From DAOTWA01 sp963702935 (lineage in GTDB: Bacteria; Chloroflexota; Anaerolineae; Anaerolineales; Anaerolineaceae): DNA of 64,000 nt. How positions within the stretch are numbered: the stretch's first letter is position 1; each line of letters opens with the position of its first letter. The translations under genes and the position numbers were made by a program. Shown here piece after piece: positions 41,889 through 50,243 of the stretch. Below the pieces are notes generated by a model, which saw only the letters and a list, made by a program, of their open reading frames with translations, was not told where the DNA came from and made no database searches. The stretch spans positions 1,054,001 through 1,118,000 of the forward strand of contig OY969772.1 of assembly GCA_963702935.1 (NCBI GenBank), given 5' to 3'.

Positions 41889-43049
41889 ATGACGGACGTC
41901 CTCATCGTAGGGGTCGGGCAGACCCCGGTAGGCGAGCACTGGGAGCTTTCCCTGCGCAGCGAGGCGGCGCGCGCCATGCTGGCCGCCATGCGCGACGCGG
42001 GCGGCCTCCGGCCGCAAGCCCTGTACATCGGCAATTCGCTGGCCTCCACTCTCTCGCACCAGGCCAACCTGGGCTCGCTGCTGGCGGATAACGCCGGCCT
42101 GAGAGGCATCGAGGGCACCACGGTCGAGGCGGCCGGCGCTTCGGGCGGGGCGGCCCTGCGCCAGGCTTACCTGGCCGTGCTCTCCGGCTACGTGGACGTG
42201 GCCATGGCGCTGGGCGTGGAAAAGATCACCGATCAGGTTGGCCCCCCGGTGGAGGCGGCCGTCAGCCAGGCGCTGGATTACGACTACGAGGCCGTGCAGG
42301 GCGTCACGCCCACCGCGCAGGCCGCCCTGGTCATGCAGCGCTACCTGCAATGTTACGACGTGCCGCGCGCGGCCCTGGCCGGCTTCCCGCTGGTGGCGCA
42401 CGCCAACGCCGTCTCGAACCCCAACGCCATGTTCCGCAAGGCCATCAGCGCCGAGGCTTACCAGCGCGCGGAGCTGGTCAGCGATCCGCTCAACCTGTTC
42501 GACATGGCGCCTTACGCCGACGGCGCGGCCGCCGTGCTGCTCACCCGCGCGGACTTAGTCCCCGCCGGCCTGGAGCACGGCCTGGTGCGCATCACCGGCT
42601 CCAGCGTGGTGATCGACACCCTGGCCCTGCACGATCGCCCCGACCCGCTGGCCATGAACGCCGCCGGCTTCTCGCTGGAGCGCGCCTGCCGCCAGGCCGG
42701 CATCCTGCCGGGGGACGTAGACCTGTTCGAGCTATGGGACGCCTATTCCGTCTACGCCGCGCTGGGCCTGGAGGCGGCCGGCTTCGCCAAACGCGGGGAA
42801 GGCTGGAAGCTGGCCCAGGACGGCCGGCTCGGACTGCAGGGCAAGCTGCCCATCGCCACCTTCGGCGGCATGAAAGCGCGCGGCAACCCCATCGGCGCCT
42901 CCGGCGTGTACCAGGCGGTCGAGGCCGCCCTGCAACTGCGCGGCCAGGCCGGCGCGAACCAGGTGAAAGGCGCCCGGCGCGCCCTGATCCAGTGTTGGGG
43001 TGGGCCGGCAGCCACCGCCGCCACGCACGTGCTGGAAAAATGCGCCTGA
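41889..43049 (+). CDS. Archaeal-type acetyl-CoA acetyltransferase (thiolase)-like protein, 386 aa
   Basis: Thiolase-fold protein of the SCP2/archaeal type, in the right place to supply acetoacetyl-CoA to the synthase. The fold motifs are clear: VLIVGVGQTPVGEHWELSL, VEAAGASGGAALRQAYLAV, DLFELWDAYSVYAAL, GMKARGNPIGASGVYQAVEA and QCWGGPAATAATHVLEK. Two active-site residues look changed: the nucleophilic Cys of VEAACASGG is Gly here (GGC for TGC), and the His of GHPxG is Asn (AAC for CAC). Each is one base away from the canonical codon. The ATG at 41889 follows GGAGGAG. The in-frame upstream extension to 41337 is an artefact of the synthase frameshift. Confidence 0.87.
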   Translation: MTDVLIVGVGQTPVGEHWELSLRSEAARAMLAAMRDAGGLRPQALYIGNSLASTLSHQANLGSLLADNAGLRGIEGTTVEAAGASGGAALRQAYLAVLSGYVDVAMALGVEKITDQVGPPVEAAVSQALDYDYEAVQGVTPTAQAALVMQRYLQCYDVPRAALAGFPLVAHANAVSNPNAMFRKAISAEAYQRAELVSDPLNLFDMAPYADGAAAVLLTRADLVPAGLEHGLVRITGSSVVIDTLALHDRPDPLAMNAAGFSLERACRQAGILPGDVDLFELWDAYSVYAALGLEAAGFAKRGEGWKLAQDGRLGLQGKLPIATFGGMKARGNPIGASGVYQAVEAALQLRGQAGANQVKGARRALIQCWGGPAATAATHVLEKCA

Positions 43050-43178
43050 TCGCCAGCGTGCGAGTCTTTGAGAGCCATTCGGGGCAGTCTGATAGGGTTT
43101 GATAGGCTCGAGCCGCTAGACTTCAACTGCAACTAAGATTGGTGCCGTTTACATGGATGCATAAGGAGAAGGTTAGCA

Positions 43179-43577
43179 ATGGAAATCCCACGTCATTGGC
43201 GGTTGAGGCAGCAGCGTTACGGTCTGGTAGGGGAAGTCTGCCCGCACTGCGACGCGAAATTATTCCCCCCGCGCGACGTCTGTCCGCACTGCGGCCAGGA
43301 CGCGCGCATCTCGTATACTTTTAGCGGTAAGGGCGAGGTGTATTCCTTCACGCGCATGGCCGACGCCCCCAGCGGCTTCGAGGCCAGTACGCCCTATACC
43401 GTGGCCCTGGTCAAGCTGGAAGAGGGCCCCCTGGTGACCGCCCAGCTCACCGACCTGGGCGACCAGCCGGTCGAGATCGGCATGCCGGTCGAGATGGTCA
43501 CGCGCCGCATTCGCTCGGACGGGGATGAGCGCGGCATGTTGGTGTATGGGTATAAGTTCAGACCTGTAATGCGATAA
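43179..43577 (+). CDS. DUF35 / OB-fold zinc-ribbon protein of the thiolase-HMG-CoA synthase complex, 132 aa
   Basis: N-terminal helix (MEIPRHWRLRQQRYGLVGEVC), rubredoxin-like zinc ribbon CPHCDAKLFPPRDVCPHCGQ (residues about 21-40), and an OB-fold domain with GKGEVYSFTRMADAPSGFEASTPYTVALVKLEEG. In archaea the homologous small protein bridges thiolase and HMG-CoA synthase and makes a shared CoA site that channels acetoacetyl-CoA. The gene order here is the same. RBS AAGGAG (43162-43167). Its last 33 bp recur three more times downstream. Confidence 0.9.
   Translation: MEIPRHWRLRQQRYGLVGEVCPHCDAKLFPPRDVCPHCGQDARISYTFSGKGEVYSFTRMADAPSGFEASTPYTVALVKLEEGPLVTAQLTDLGDQPVEIGMPVEMVTRRIRSDGDERGMLVYGYKFRPVMR
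43545..43577 (+). repeat. Tail repeat A: authentic 3' end of the DUF35 gene
   Basis: Codes for YGYKFRPVMR and stop. Related copies with a shared core GTATAAGTTCAGRCC stand at 47545-47580, 49569-49601 and 60238-60271, without the rest of the gene. Each copy, including this one, is followed within 10-50 bp by an intrinsic terminator. Confidence 0.75.
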
Positions 43578-43590
43578 TTGATCCGACATT

Positions 43591-43623
43591 AAAAGGTGCG
43601 CCCCGACGGGGCGCACCTTTTTT
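43591..43623 (+). terminator. Terminator after the mevalonate cluster
   Basis: AAAAGGTGCGCCCC-GAC-GGGGCGCACCTTTTTT: an 11-12 bp stem with T run 14 bp after the DUF35 stop. A nearly identical hairpin stands at 49615-49647 after tail copy 3. Confidence 0.9.
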
Positions 43624-43654
43624 CTTGCAAACCTGTATTCCAGCCGGGGGGTCT

Positions 43655-44161
43655 ATGAGCACTGCCAAACTCGAGAAACGCATCAAATTCCTGACCATCT
43701 TCTTTATCATCGCGCTGGCCATTAGCGGCATCACCGCCGTGCCGCTGCGCTGGGAGATCGACCTGCTGGATCGGTTCATCGGCCAGGGCACCTGGATGCA
43801 TTCCCTGTGGCCGGCCATGGCCGGCTGGATCTCCTTCGTGCACGAGGGCCTCATCCATACTTTCGACACTTATCCCTTCCTGCAATACGGCACGGATTGG
43901 CTGGCCTTCGCCCACATCGTCCTCGCCATCGCCTTCGTCGGCGCGCTGCGCGACCCAGTGCGCAACGTATGGGTGATCGAGTTCGGCTTGATCGCCTGCC
44001 TGCTGGTCATCCCTACGGCGCTGATTTTTGGGGCGCTGCGCGGCATTCCCTTCTTCTGGCGCCTGCTCGACTGCTCGTTTGGGGTGGTGGGTTTGATCCC
44101 GTTGGGGTGGGTGTGGCGGGATGTGAAGCGGTTGGAAGAATTGGGGAAGAAACCTGTATAA
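43655..44161 (+). CDS. Small four-TM membrane protein of unknown function, copy 1, 168 aa
   Basis: I do not recognise the family. After a short basic start (STAKLEKRIK) comes TM1 FLTIFFIIALAISGITAV; then LLDRFIGQGTWMHSLWPAMAGWISFVHEGL; TM2 LAFAHIVLAIAFVGAL; TM3 VIEFGLIACLLVIPTALIFGAL; and TM4 FFWRLLDCSFGVVGLIPLGWVW, ending in a charged tail. The ATG at 43655 has GGGGGG upstream. About 90% similar to the copy at 49679-50185; a third, truncated copy is at 58924-59038. All three follow or lie among copies of the DUF35 tail. Confidence 0.8.
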   Translation: MSTAKLEKRIKFLTIFFIIALAISGITAVPLRWEIDLLDRFIGQGTWMHSLWPAMAGWISFVHEGLIHTFDTYPFLQYGTDWLAFAHIVLAIAFVGALRDPVRNVWVIEFGLIACLLVIPTALIFGALRGIPFFWRLLDCSFGVVGLIPLGWVWRDVKRLEELGKKPV

Positions 44162-44274
44162 TTTATTATACGAGGGGGATTTTGGAGAATCCCTCCACCT
44201 TGGCTTAGAAAAGGGGCGCGGTCCAACATCGACCGCACCCTACCCACTAACTTAATAAGCAGGGATAATTCGCC

Positions 44275-45183
44275 ATGAAAAATTCCACAGTAAAGACTGT
44301 TTCTCAGTTTATAAGAACTCTATTCGAGTTCAATAAAAAATCTTTACAGTTTCATTCCCCTTCAGTTCATTGTATCACTTTTTATCGGGGGCAAGCAGAT
44401 TTAGACTGGAATATATCACCTCGTCTTTACCGAGAAGGATTATTTGATAAAGAAGGTGTGTTGATTTCGGAGTTTTTGAGAGTCGCTCCTAAGAATTTTG
44501 AAGGGATGAGCCATTTTGACGCATTGGTAAAAATGCAACATTATGGTTTACCAACAAGATTGCTTGATACAACCCAGAATCCGCTAGTGGCACTTTTCTT
44601 CGCTTGTTGCGACAAAGATAATATAGGCAAGGATGGGGCAGTATACGAATTTGCGCGATTACCTGTTTTTAAACAAGAAACGAACGATATTTCCCTGATT
44701 ATGAAATACATATTCGAATACTCGGGGCTTCCGCTAGACAGCCAAATATTTACAAACGATGTGATTAATTCTAGGGAAATTTATAGTTCTTATTCGAGAG
44801 CATACAAATCCGTTGATGACGTTTTATATCCCCTAATAAAAGTACCATTCTATGCGATTCTGCCAACATTAAGTAATCAAAGGATTTTAAACCAGGATGG
44901 TACATTTTTATTATTTGGGATGAAGGTTAATAAAATCGAAAAGAGCAGCAATCTGGGAACTGCAGGTAAGGAATACTATCATTTCACTTCCATCCAATAC
45001 GACAACGATGTTGAAAAACTTTGGAAAAACTCAAAAGTATTTCAAATACCGAGTATTTATAAAAACTCGATATTGGAAGAGCTAGAGTTATTGGGTATTA
45101 CTAAAAATAAAATGTTTCCTGAGTTGGAATACCAATCTGAATTTATTGCCAACTTGATTAGGAGAGAAATAAAGATAACCTGA
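44275..45183 (+). CDS. FRG-domain protein, 302 aa
   Basis: ITFYRGQADLDWNISPRLYREG is the FRG motif (Phe-Arg-Gly-like core) and MQHYGLPTRLLDTTQNPLVALFFACC its second conserved block, together the FRG/ADP-ribosyl-like fold seen in many proteins of defence islands. Base composition is far more AT-rich than the mevalonate cluster, so it was acquired. The C-terminal half has no motif I recognise. The activity is unknown; a role in phage defence or toxicity is inference from the family and its AbiE neighbour. Confidence 0.8.
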   Translation: MKNSTVKTVSQFIRTLFEFNKKSLQFHSPSVHCITFYRGQADLDWNISPRLYREGLFDKEGVLISEFLRVAPKNFEGMSHFDALVKMQHYGLPTRLLDTTQNPLVALFFACCDKDNIGKDGAVYEFARLPVFKQETNDISLIMKYIFEYSGLPLDSQIFTNDVINSREIYSSYSRAYKSVDDVLYPLIKVPFYAILPTLSNQRILNQDGTFLLFGMKVNKIEKSSNLGTAGKEYYHFTSIQYDNDVEKLWKNSKVFQIPSIYKNSILEELELLGITKNKMFPELEYQSEFIANLIRREIKIT

Positions 45184-45323
45184 AAGCCATCGTTTAGCTT
45201 AGGGATGTTATTATTGTCAGTGGATGGGGTATGTGGAGGGGTGGGCAGGTCTACCCGTCTTCGCTGATTTCGTTCTCCACCCCGTGGACTCACCTTACGA
45301 GCTGTGCGAAAGGAGATCCCATC

Positions 45324-46735
45324 TTCCGCACCTAAAGATGGCATTTTGGGGGAATTTCGGGTAAGCCAGGCGCATGAGCGCCGAACAAACCTATGAAACC
45401 CAAAGGATGGACCACCTCGGGATCGTCTCCGGGGTCTGCCGGGAGATCGCCCTCATCGAGCAGATCGATGCCAGTGTGAAAACCAGCCAGCGCAAGGTGA
45501 GCTGCGGTCAAGGAACCCAAGCTCTGATCTTGAACGCCCTGGGATTTGTCGGGCGGGCCTTGTACCTGATGCCCGATTACTTGCACAACAAGCCGGTGGA
45601 TTTGCTGATCAGCCCAGACCTGACCGCCGAGGACTTCAACGACGATACCCTGGGGCGCTGCCTGGAGGATCTGTACGCGGACGGGGTGACCGAAGTCTTC
45701 TATAAAGTAGCCGCCCATGCGCTTCAGGTGTACGGGATCCCCTCCCACTTCGTGCATTTGGACAGCAGCAGCTTCCATTTGCATGGAACCTATGACCGGC
45801 AAGAGCCGGAGCGGGAGGCGATCAGTATCCCCTATGGGTACTCGAAAGAGCATCGCCCGGATTTGAAACAGGTGGTCATGCAGCTGATCACCACCCACCG
45901 CTCGGCTCTCCCCGTTTGGCTGGAAGTGCTGAGCGGTAACAGCAACGATCGCCAGACGTTTGCTGCCAGCGTCAAGGCCTACCGCCAGCAGTTGAAAGAG
46001 GGGGAAGCGGCTTACCTGGTAATGGACAGCGCCGGTTATTCGAAAGAGACCTTGAAAGAGGCTGAAGGGGTAGGCTGGTTGATACGTGTTCCGGAGACCC
46101 TGGCGCAGGCCAGGCAGTTAGTGAGGGAAACGGACTTCGCAGAGATGATCGAGCTGGAGCCGGGCTACTGGGGCAAAGAGGTGGCCTGTGAATATGCCGG
46201 GATCCGGCAGCGCTGGCTGGTGGTGTTTTCCCAGGCGGCTCTCGCAGAAGCCAAGCACAGCCTGTGACATTTCATCCTCGCCACCAACGAGGTTGACTCC
46301 AGCCGTTTGTCTGCAAAAGCCATGTTGGAGAATTACAAAGACCAGGACGTCTCGGTCGAACGCGACTTTCGCTTCTTGAAAGACCCGCTCTTCTTCGCTC
46401 AAAGCCTGTTCCTGAAAAAACCGCAACGTCTGATGGCGCTGCTGATGGTCGTGAGTTTAGCGCTCTTGATCTACTCCCTGGCGGAACGCAAGCTACGCCA
46501 GGCGCTCAAAGAGATGAACGCCACGATCCCCGATCAATACCGCAAACCGACCCAGCCCCCCACGATTCGTTGGGCCTTTCAGCTTTTTGAAGGACTGGAC
46601 ATCTTACTCGTCAGGCAAAATGGGAAAATTGTGTTGCGCCAGCTCCTGAACCTGAATCCTGTGCAACAATTGGTGATTTCCCTGCTCGGTCCGCCGGTCC
46701 AAAAATGTTACTTATTCGGCTCTTAAGGTGCGGAA
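45324..46735 (+). mobile_element. Degenerate IS1634-like (IS4 superfamily) insertion sequence
   Basis: Ends carry inverted TTCCGCACCT (45324-45333) and AGGTGCGGAA (46726-46735), with partial matches beyond. Inside is one broken transposase gene. No target duplication could be seen. Confidence 0.7.
45374..46726 (+). pseudogene. IS1634/DUF4277-type transposase, broken by an in-frame stop and internal deletion
   Basis: LGIVSGVCREIALIEQIDASV is the DUF4277 N-terminal start of this transposase group; FVHLDSSSFHLHG and LVMDSAGYSKETL hold two of the acidic residues. TGA at 46265-46267 ends the first part. The rest resumes in the same frame directly after it (HFILATNEVDSSRLSAKAMLENYKDQDVSVERDFRFLKDP with the last Glu), but about 100 residues that relatives have in between are missing. 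An in-frame deletion with a stop at the junction explains this. It cannot be active. Confidence 0.85.
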
Positions 46736-47058
46736 TGTGGGATATCGTCAGGTTGAGGACTCGTGGTCGGCAGTGCCCACAAAATCCCTAACAATACGAT
46801 ACCACCAACCGGAGCCAGCAGGAACAATTGCCACCATGGGCTCTTGCCGCTATCCTTGAGTCGACGCGTTCCCGCTGCCAATAGAGGTAGCAGGGTAGCA
46901 AGCAGGAATATGCTACCTAAAGTCTGGCTCACGTACACTAACGCCGAGGCAACCAGTATAATGAACAGCGTAAACCACCAGAACTCTGACCGCGACGCTC
47001 GTCCATTAAATTCTGCGTACTTTTTGAGACATACGAGAATTGATTCGTAGAATGTCAA
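46723..47058 (-). CDS. DUF805-family membrane protein, 111 aa
   Basis: YAEFNGRASRSEFWWFTLFIILV is the DUF805 signature at the first TM, followed by RRLKDSGKSPWWQLFLLAPVGGIVLLGILW. The family has three to four TM segments; its function is unknown though it often lies near toxins and phage genes. The stop overlaps the end of the transposase remnant. Nothing shows regulation. Confidence 0.87.
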   Translation of the reverse strand: MTFYESILVCLKKYAEFNGRASRSEFWWFTLFIILVASALVYVSQTLGSIFLLATLLPLLAAGTRRLKDSGKSPWWQLFLLAPVGGIVLLGILWALPTTSPQPDDIPHSAP

Positions 47059-47122
47059 AGGGGTTGTCCCGTTGCGGTCATTTGAATATGATATATTTTC
47101 AATCTTGAACTCCTTGCCGATT

Positions 47123-47419
47123 CTAGAAGACGGCTTTTCTCAAAGATGTAGACCAATCCGATAAATTTAATCTGTCTCCATTTTCGGCATTTTCTCCCTT
47201 GCCTGCAACTACGGAATTCCCTAGTTTTATAATCAATTCCGTTCTGGAGCTTACCTGGTACTTGGAATATATGTTTTTCAAATGGAATTCAACTGTATTT
47301 TCAGCAATGTGAAGGGATAAAGCAATTTGCTTATTGCTTTTACCTTCCAGCAGAAGTTTTACCACTTCCCGTTCACGGTTGCTCAATCCATTAAATTGAT
47401 CCATCATCCATCTTGCCAC
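47123..47419 (-). CDS. LuxR-type helix-turn-helix protein, 98 aa
   Basis: FNGLSNREREVVKLLLEGKSNKQIALSLHIAENTVEFHLKNIYSKYQVSSRTELIIKLG is a complete GerE/LuxR DNA-binding domain. No receiver or sensor domain is attached, so it is either a stand-alone regulator or the surviving end of a longer one. The AT-rich codon use matches the FRG gene. It lies 64 bp from the DUF805 gene on the same strand. Confidence 0.82.
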   Translation of the reverse strand: MARWMMDQFNGLSNREREVVKLLLEGKSNKQIALSLHIAENTVEFHLKNIYSKYQVSSRTELIIKLGNSVVAGKGENAENGDRLNLSDWSTSLRKAVF

Positions 47420-47525
47420 TAAATTCCTTCGTTACGAATGGGGGATTTTCTCATATAATCCATAATAATAGTTGATATTATACCTGTTTTCGCCATTTCA
47501 ATCTCATACGGCGATAATCACCCAA

Positions 47526-47568
47526 AAATTCGTTAAATCAAATCGATCGGTATAAGTTCAGGCCGGTA
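47526..47568. repeat. 43-bp direct repeat, left of the AbiE module
   Basis: Two mismatches to 49550-49592. It consists of AAATTCGTTAAATCAAATC plus most of the DUF35 tail. The two copies bracket 47569-49549, which holds the AbiE pair, like attachment sites of a small integrated unit. Confidence 0.75.
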
Positions 47569-47580
47569 CTTGCCAGATAA
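47545..47580 (+). repeat. Tail repeat B: orphan 3' end of a DUF35 gene
   Basis: Reads RYKFRPVLAR and a TAA stop, matching the end of the DUF35 protein, with nothing of the gene upstream. A different terminator follows at 47609-47642. Confidence 0.7.
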
Positions 47581-47608
47581 CGGTAAAAGCCGTTCGACGA
47601 AAAAAAAT

Positions 47609-47642
47609 AAAAGGCGCCCTCCCAATTGGGAGGGCGCCTTTT
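47609..47642. terminator. Terminator after tail repeat B
   Basis: AAAAGGCGCCCTCCC-AATT-GGGAGGGCGCCTTTT, a 15-bp perfect stem with A run before and T run after, thus effective on both strands. Confidence 0.85.
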
Positions 47643-47732
47643 ATTGGGACAGCCACTTTTTGATTTATTGACTGCCTTTCAGGAAAAACTGGCCGACCTT
47701 CAACGCAGCATTTATTCTCGAGAAAACTTACT

Positions 47733-47772
47733 ACTTCCATAATACCCCCAAAGGGGATTATGGAAGTATAAT
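47733..47772 (+). promoter_or_regulatory. AbiE operator and promoter
   Basis: ACTTCCATAAT (47733-47743) and ATTATGGAAGT (47757-47767) are perfect 11-bp inverted arms, with CCCC/GGGG extending the pairing inwards. TATAAT (47767-47772) overlaps the right arm, six bases before ATG 47779. AbiEi antitoxins are known to repress their own operon through inverted repeats, which fits. The mRNA would be almost leaderless. Confidence 0.7.
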
Positions 47773-47778
47773 ATTTTC

Positions 47779-48619
47779 ATGCCAGAGACAATAACATCTT
47801 ATTCCAATTCTCAGGGTATCCAGCTTCTTGAAAGCGCCGCGAATGAGTTTGGTCCTATCTTCACGCTGGATCAGATCTCATCGCTGCCGGGCAATCAACG
47901 GTTGACGCGCCAACAAATACGGAAACTGATCAGTAAGCTGGCTCAATCCGGGTGGATTGAAATTCTTAAGCGTGGAACCTATGCGGTAAAAAGCCCACTT
48001 TATTCGGGTGATATCCCATCTTTCGCCATTGCAAATGCACTGGTTCACCCTATGGCGATTAGCCATTGGTCTGCGTTGGCGCATCACGGTTTTTCAACCC
48101 AAAACCCGAGCATGATTTCAGGCTTCAACGTCGGTCAAAGTCGTCACCCCAGAAATGCGCCAGGGGAAGGCTTATCGTCCCAGAGGAAGGGCTTCCTGGC
48201 GAGCTTTTGACCTGGAATTTGAATTCATCTATGTCAAGAAGGATCGATTCTGGGGATTTGAAAAGCAGTGGGTAAACTCTTGGACTCAGGTGGACATCAC
48301 CGACCGAGAGCGAACCGTTCTGGATTTGATCGTCCGACCAGAGCTTTTTGGGGGCATTCGCGCCGCAAGCGAAATAATGGAAGGCGCGCTTGCCCAAATC
48401 GATATAAGTCGGCTCGTCTCCTATGCTGTGCGATACGATGTTGGCACCGTGATCAAGCGTCTAGGCTGGCTTTTGGAAAGAATGGGGGTGGATGCGAGTT
48501 TGCTCCTCCCATTGCATAACTATCCGGTTACCGGAACGGTTTTATTGGATCCTAATCAGCCATACAGCGAAAAATTTGATCCGTCCTGGCAAATTAACGA
48601 AAACATAAAAAGGTTCTAA
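47779..48619 (+). CDS. AbiEi-like antitoxin (one-base frameshift), about 279 aa
   Basis: Winged-helix N-terminus (EFGPIFTLDQISSLPGNQRLTRQQIRKLISKLAQSGWIEILKRGTYAV) and the AbiEi C-terminal domain (SVKVVTPEMRQGKAYRPRGRASWRAFDLEFEFIYVKKDRFWGFEK...TDRERTVLDLIVRPELFGG). The two halves are in different frames; removing one base at about 48130 joins them. Type IV antitoxins of this kind oppose the nucleotidyltransferase toxin without binding it and repress the operon. An inverted-repeat operator precedes it, and the toxin starts directly after the stop. Confidence 0.83.
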
Positions 48620-49481
48620 ATGCCCAACGTTCCTCAAATGATCCGGTCGGTCACCCGACAGAAACACATCCAGCAGTACATCGTTGAAAAAGACTATGCT
48701 TTGAGTTACCTTCTGGCTGCCATTGTTCAAGCGGACGGCCTGGGCGATAACCTGGTGTTAAAAGGCGGTACGGCGTTAAAGAAGCTCTATTTTGCGGATT
48801 ATCGCTTTTCCGAAGACCTGGATTATTCTACGCGGGTGATGGGGCCGGTCAAACAGATTGATGCGCTGATGGAAACGGTTGTTCATTGTATGGGCGAGAT
48901 GTTAAACGAACGCGGACCGTTTCAGACGACGCTAGAACCACTCACTCTGAAATTACCCCACCCAGGCAACCAGAAAGCCTATTCTATTCGGGTGCAGTTC
49001 CCGGAACAGCGCCAGGCTTTGTGCCGGCTTAAGGTAGAAATCACCGTGGATGAACCCATCCTCACGCCGGTGGAGGTCCGGCCGATACTGCATGGCTTCG
49101 CCGAAGAAATGGATGTGCATATCCCGGTGTATTCACTGGCAGAAATCACCGCGGAGAAATTACGCGCCTTGCTGCAGAGTAAGGCGCGGCTGCATGAACG
49201 CGGCTGGGGCGCCAGCCGGGTCTGCCGGGATTATTACGATCTGCGGAATCTGCTGCAGGTTCCTGGCGTAAAATCGCCAGATTTTAATTCCCCTGCTGGC
49301 GCAGAAATGCGTCGTCCGAGATGTGGCCTATGAGTCTCCGAATGACTTTATTTCGGAGGACTTATTGTCTGTGGCGAGCGCGGAATGGGCTCAGCAGCTT
49401 TTCCCCTTCGTGCCGGATGCGCCCCCGGCCGCGGAACTTTTACCGCAGGTACGATCTTCAATCTTATCCATCTGGGGATAG
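48620..49481 (+). CDS. AbiEii-type nucleotidyltransferase toxin (one-base frameshift), about 286 aa
   Basis: NLVLKGGTALKKLYFADYRFSEDLDYST contains the GGTxLxK motif and the SEDLD acidic pair of the polymerase-beta-like nucleotidyltransferase (DUF1814); the downstream LRALLQSKARLHERGWGASRVCRDYYDLRNLL is typical of AbiEii, whose members modify tRNA acceptor ends. One extra base at about 49286-49287 breaks the frame; its removal continues IPLLAQKCVVRDVAYESPNDFISEDLL to a TAG at 49479-49481. ATG follows the antitoxin stop without gap. A phage-abortive or growth-arrest role is inferred from the family. Confidence 0.85.
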
Positions 49482-49549
49482 CATTGTGGCGTTCCCCCTA
49501 AAGATCATGAATAGATGCGACGAAAGGCTATACAACGATGATGAGCAAG

Positions 49550-49592
49550 AAATTCGTTAAATCAAATCTATGGGTATAAGTTCAGGCCGGTA
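49550..49592. repeat. 43-bp direct repeat, right of the AbiE module
   Basis: Partner of 47526-47568. It begins with the same AAATTCGTTAAATCAAATC that precedes tail repeat B. Confidence 0.75.
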
Positions 49593-49601
49593 ATGCGCTG
49601 A
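49569..49601 (+). repeat. Tail repeat C: orphan 3' end of a DUF35 gene
   Basis: Reads YGYKFRPVMR and a TGA stop, the same protein end as the intact gene. It is followed by a terminator and the second copy of the small membrane protein, so 49569-50185 duplicates 43545-44161. Confidence 0.75.
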
Positions 49602-49614
49602 GTAATCCGACATT

Positions 49615-49647
49615 AAAAGGTGCGCCCCGACTGGGCGCACCTTTTTT
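49615..49647 (+). terminator. Terminator after tail repeat C
   Basis: AAAAGGTGCGCCC-CGACT-GGGCGCACCTTTTTT, one base different in the loop region from the terminator at 43591-43623. Confidence 0.88.
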
Positions 49648-49678
49648 CTTGCAAACCTGTATTCCAGCCGGGGGGTCT

Positions 49679-50185
49679 ATGGACACTGCCAGACTCGAGA
49701 AACGCATCAAATTCCTGACCATCTTTTTCATCATCGCGCTGGCCGTCAGCGGCATCACCGCCGTGCCCCTGCGCTGGGAGATCGACCTGCTGGATCGGTT
49801 CATCGGCCAGGGCACCTGGATGCAATCCTTGTGGCCGGCCATGGCGGGCTGGATCTCCTTCGTGCACGCCGGCATCACCCACACCTTCGCAGCTTACCCC
49901 TTCCTGCAATACGGCACAGACTGGCTGGCCTTCGCCCACATCGTCCTCGCCATCGCCTTCCTCGGCGTGCTGCGCGACCCAGTGCGCAACGTATGGGTGA
50001 TCGAGTTCGGCCTGATCGCCTGCCTGCTGGTCATCCCTACGGCGTTGATCTTTGGCGCGCTGCGCGGCATCCCCTTCTTCTGGCGCCTGCTCGACTGCTC
50101 GTTCGGGGTAGTAGGCTTGATCCCGTTGGGGTGGGTGTGGCGAGACATCAAGAAGTTGGGGAAAGCAGCCGGGGCGCAGTCGTAA
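49679..50185 (+). CDS. Small four-TM membrane protein of unknown function, copy 2, 168 aa
   Basis: Same length and topology as copy 1; differences are conservative (S/D at 2, H/Q in WMQSLWP, HEGLIHTFDTY to HAGITHTFAAY). The C-terminus ends KLGKAAGAQS instead of RLEELGKKPV. Both copies are intact, so the function has been kept after duplication. It lies in the same place relative to a DUF35 tail and terminator as copy 1. Confidence 0.8.
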   Translation: MDTARLEKRIKFLTIFFIIALAVSGITAVPLRWEIDLLDRFIGQGTWMQSLWPAMAGWISFVHAGITHTFAAYPFLQYGTDWLAFAHIVLAIAFLGVLRDPVRNVWVIEFGLIACLLVIPTALIFGALRGIPFFWRLLDCSFGVVGLIPLGWVWRDIKKLGKAAGAQS

Positions 50186-50243
50186 ATTAGTTGCATGGAA
50201 ATGGGGGAAAGTATCATTCACCCTTCAGGAGTCTTCCTTACGG

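Noticed and set aside
41337..43049. Fusion of HMG-CoA synthase and thiolase in one long frame
   Set aside because: The synthase part of that frame is nonsense after 41497; the thiolase has its own RBS and ATG at 41889.
46265..46267. Selenocysteine codon in the IS1634-like transposase
   Set aside because: About 100 residues are missing around this TGA, no Cys is expected there, and the gene is plainly decayed.
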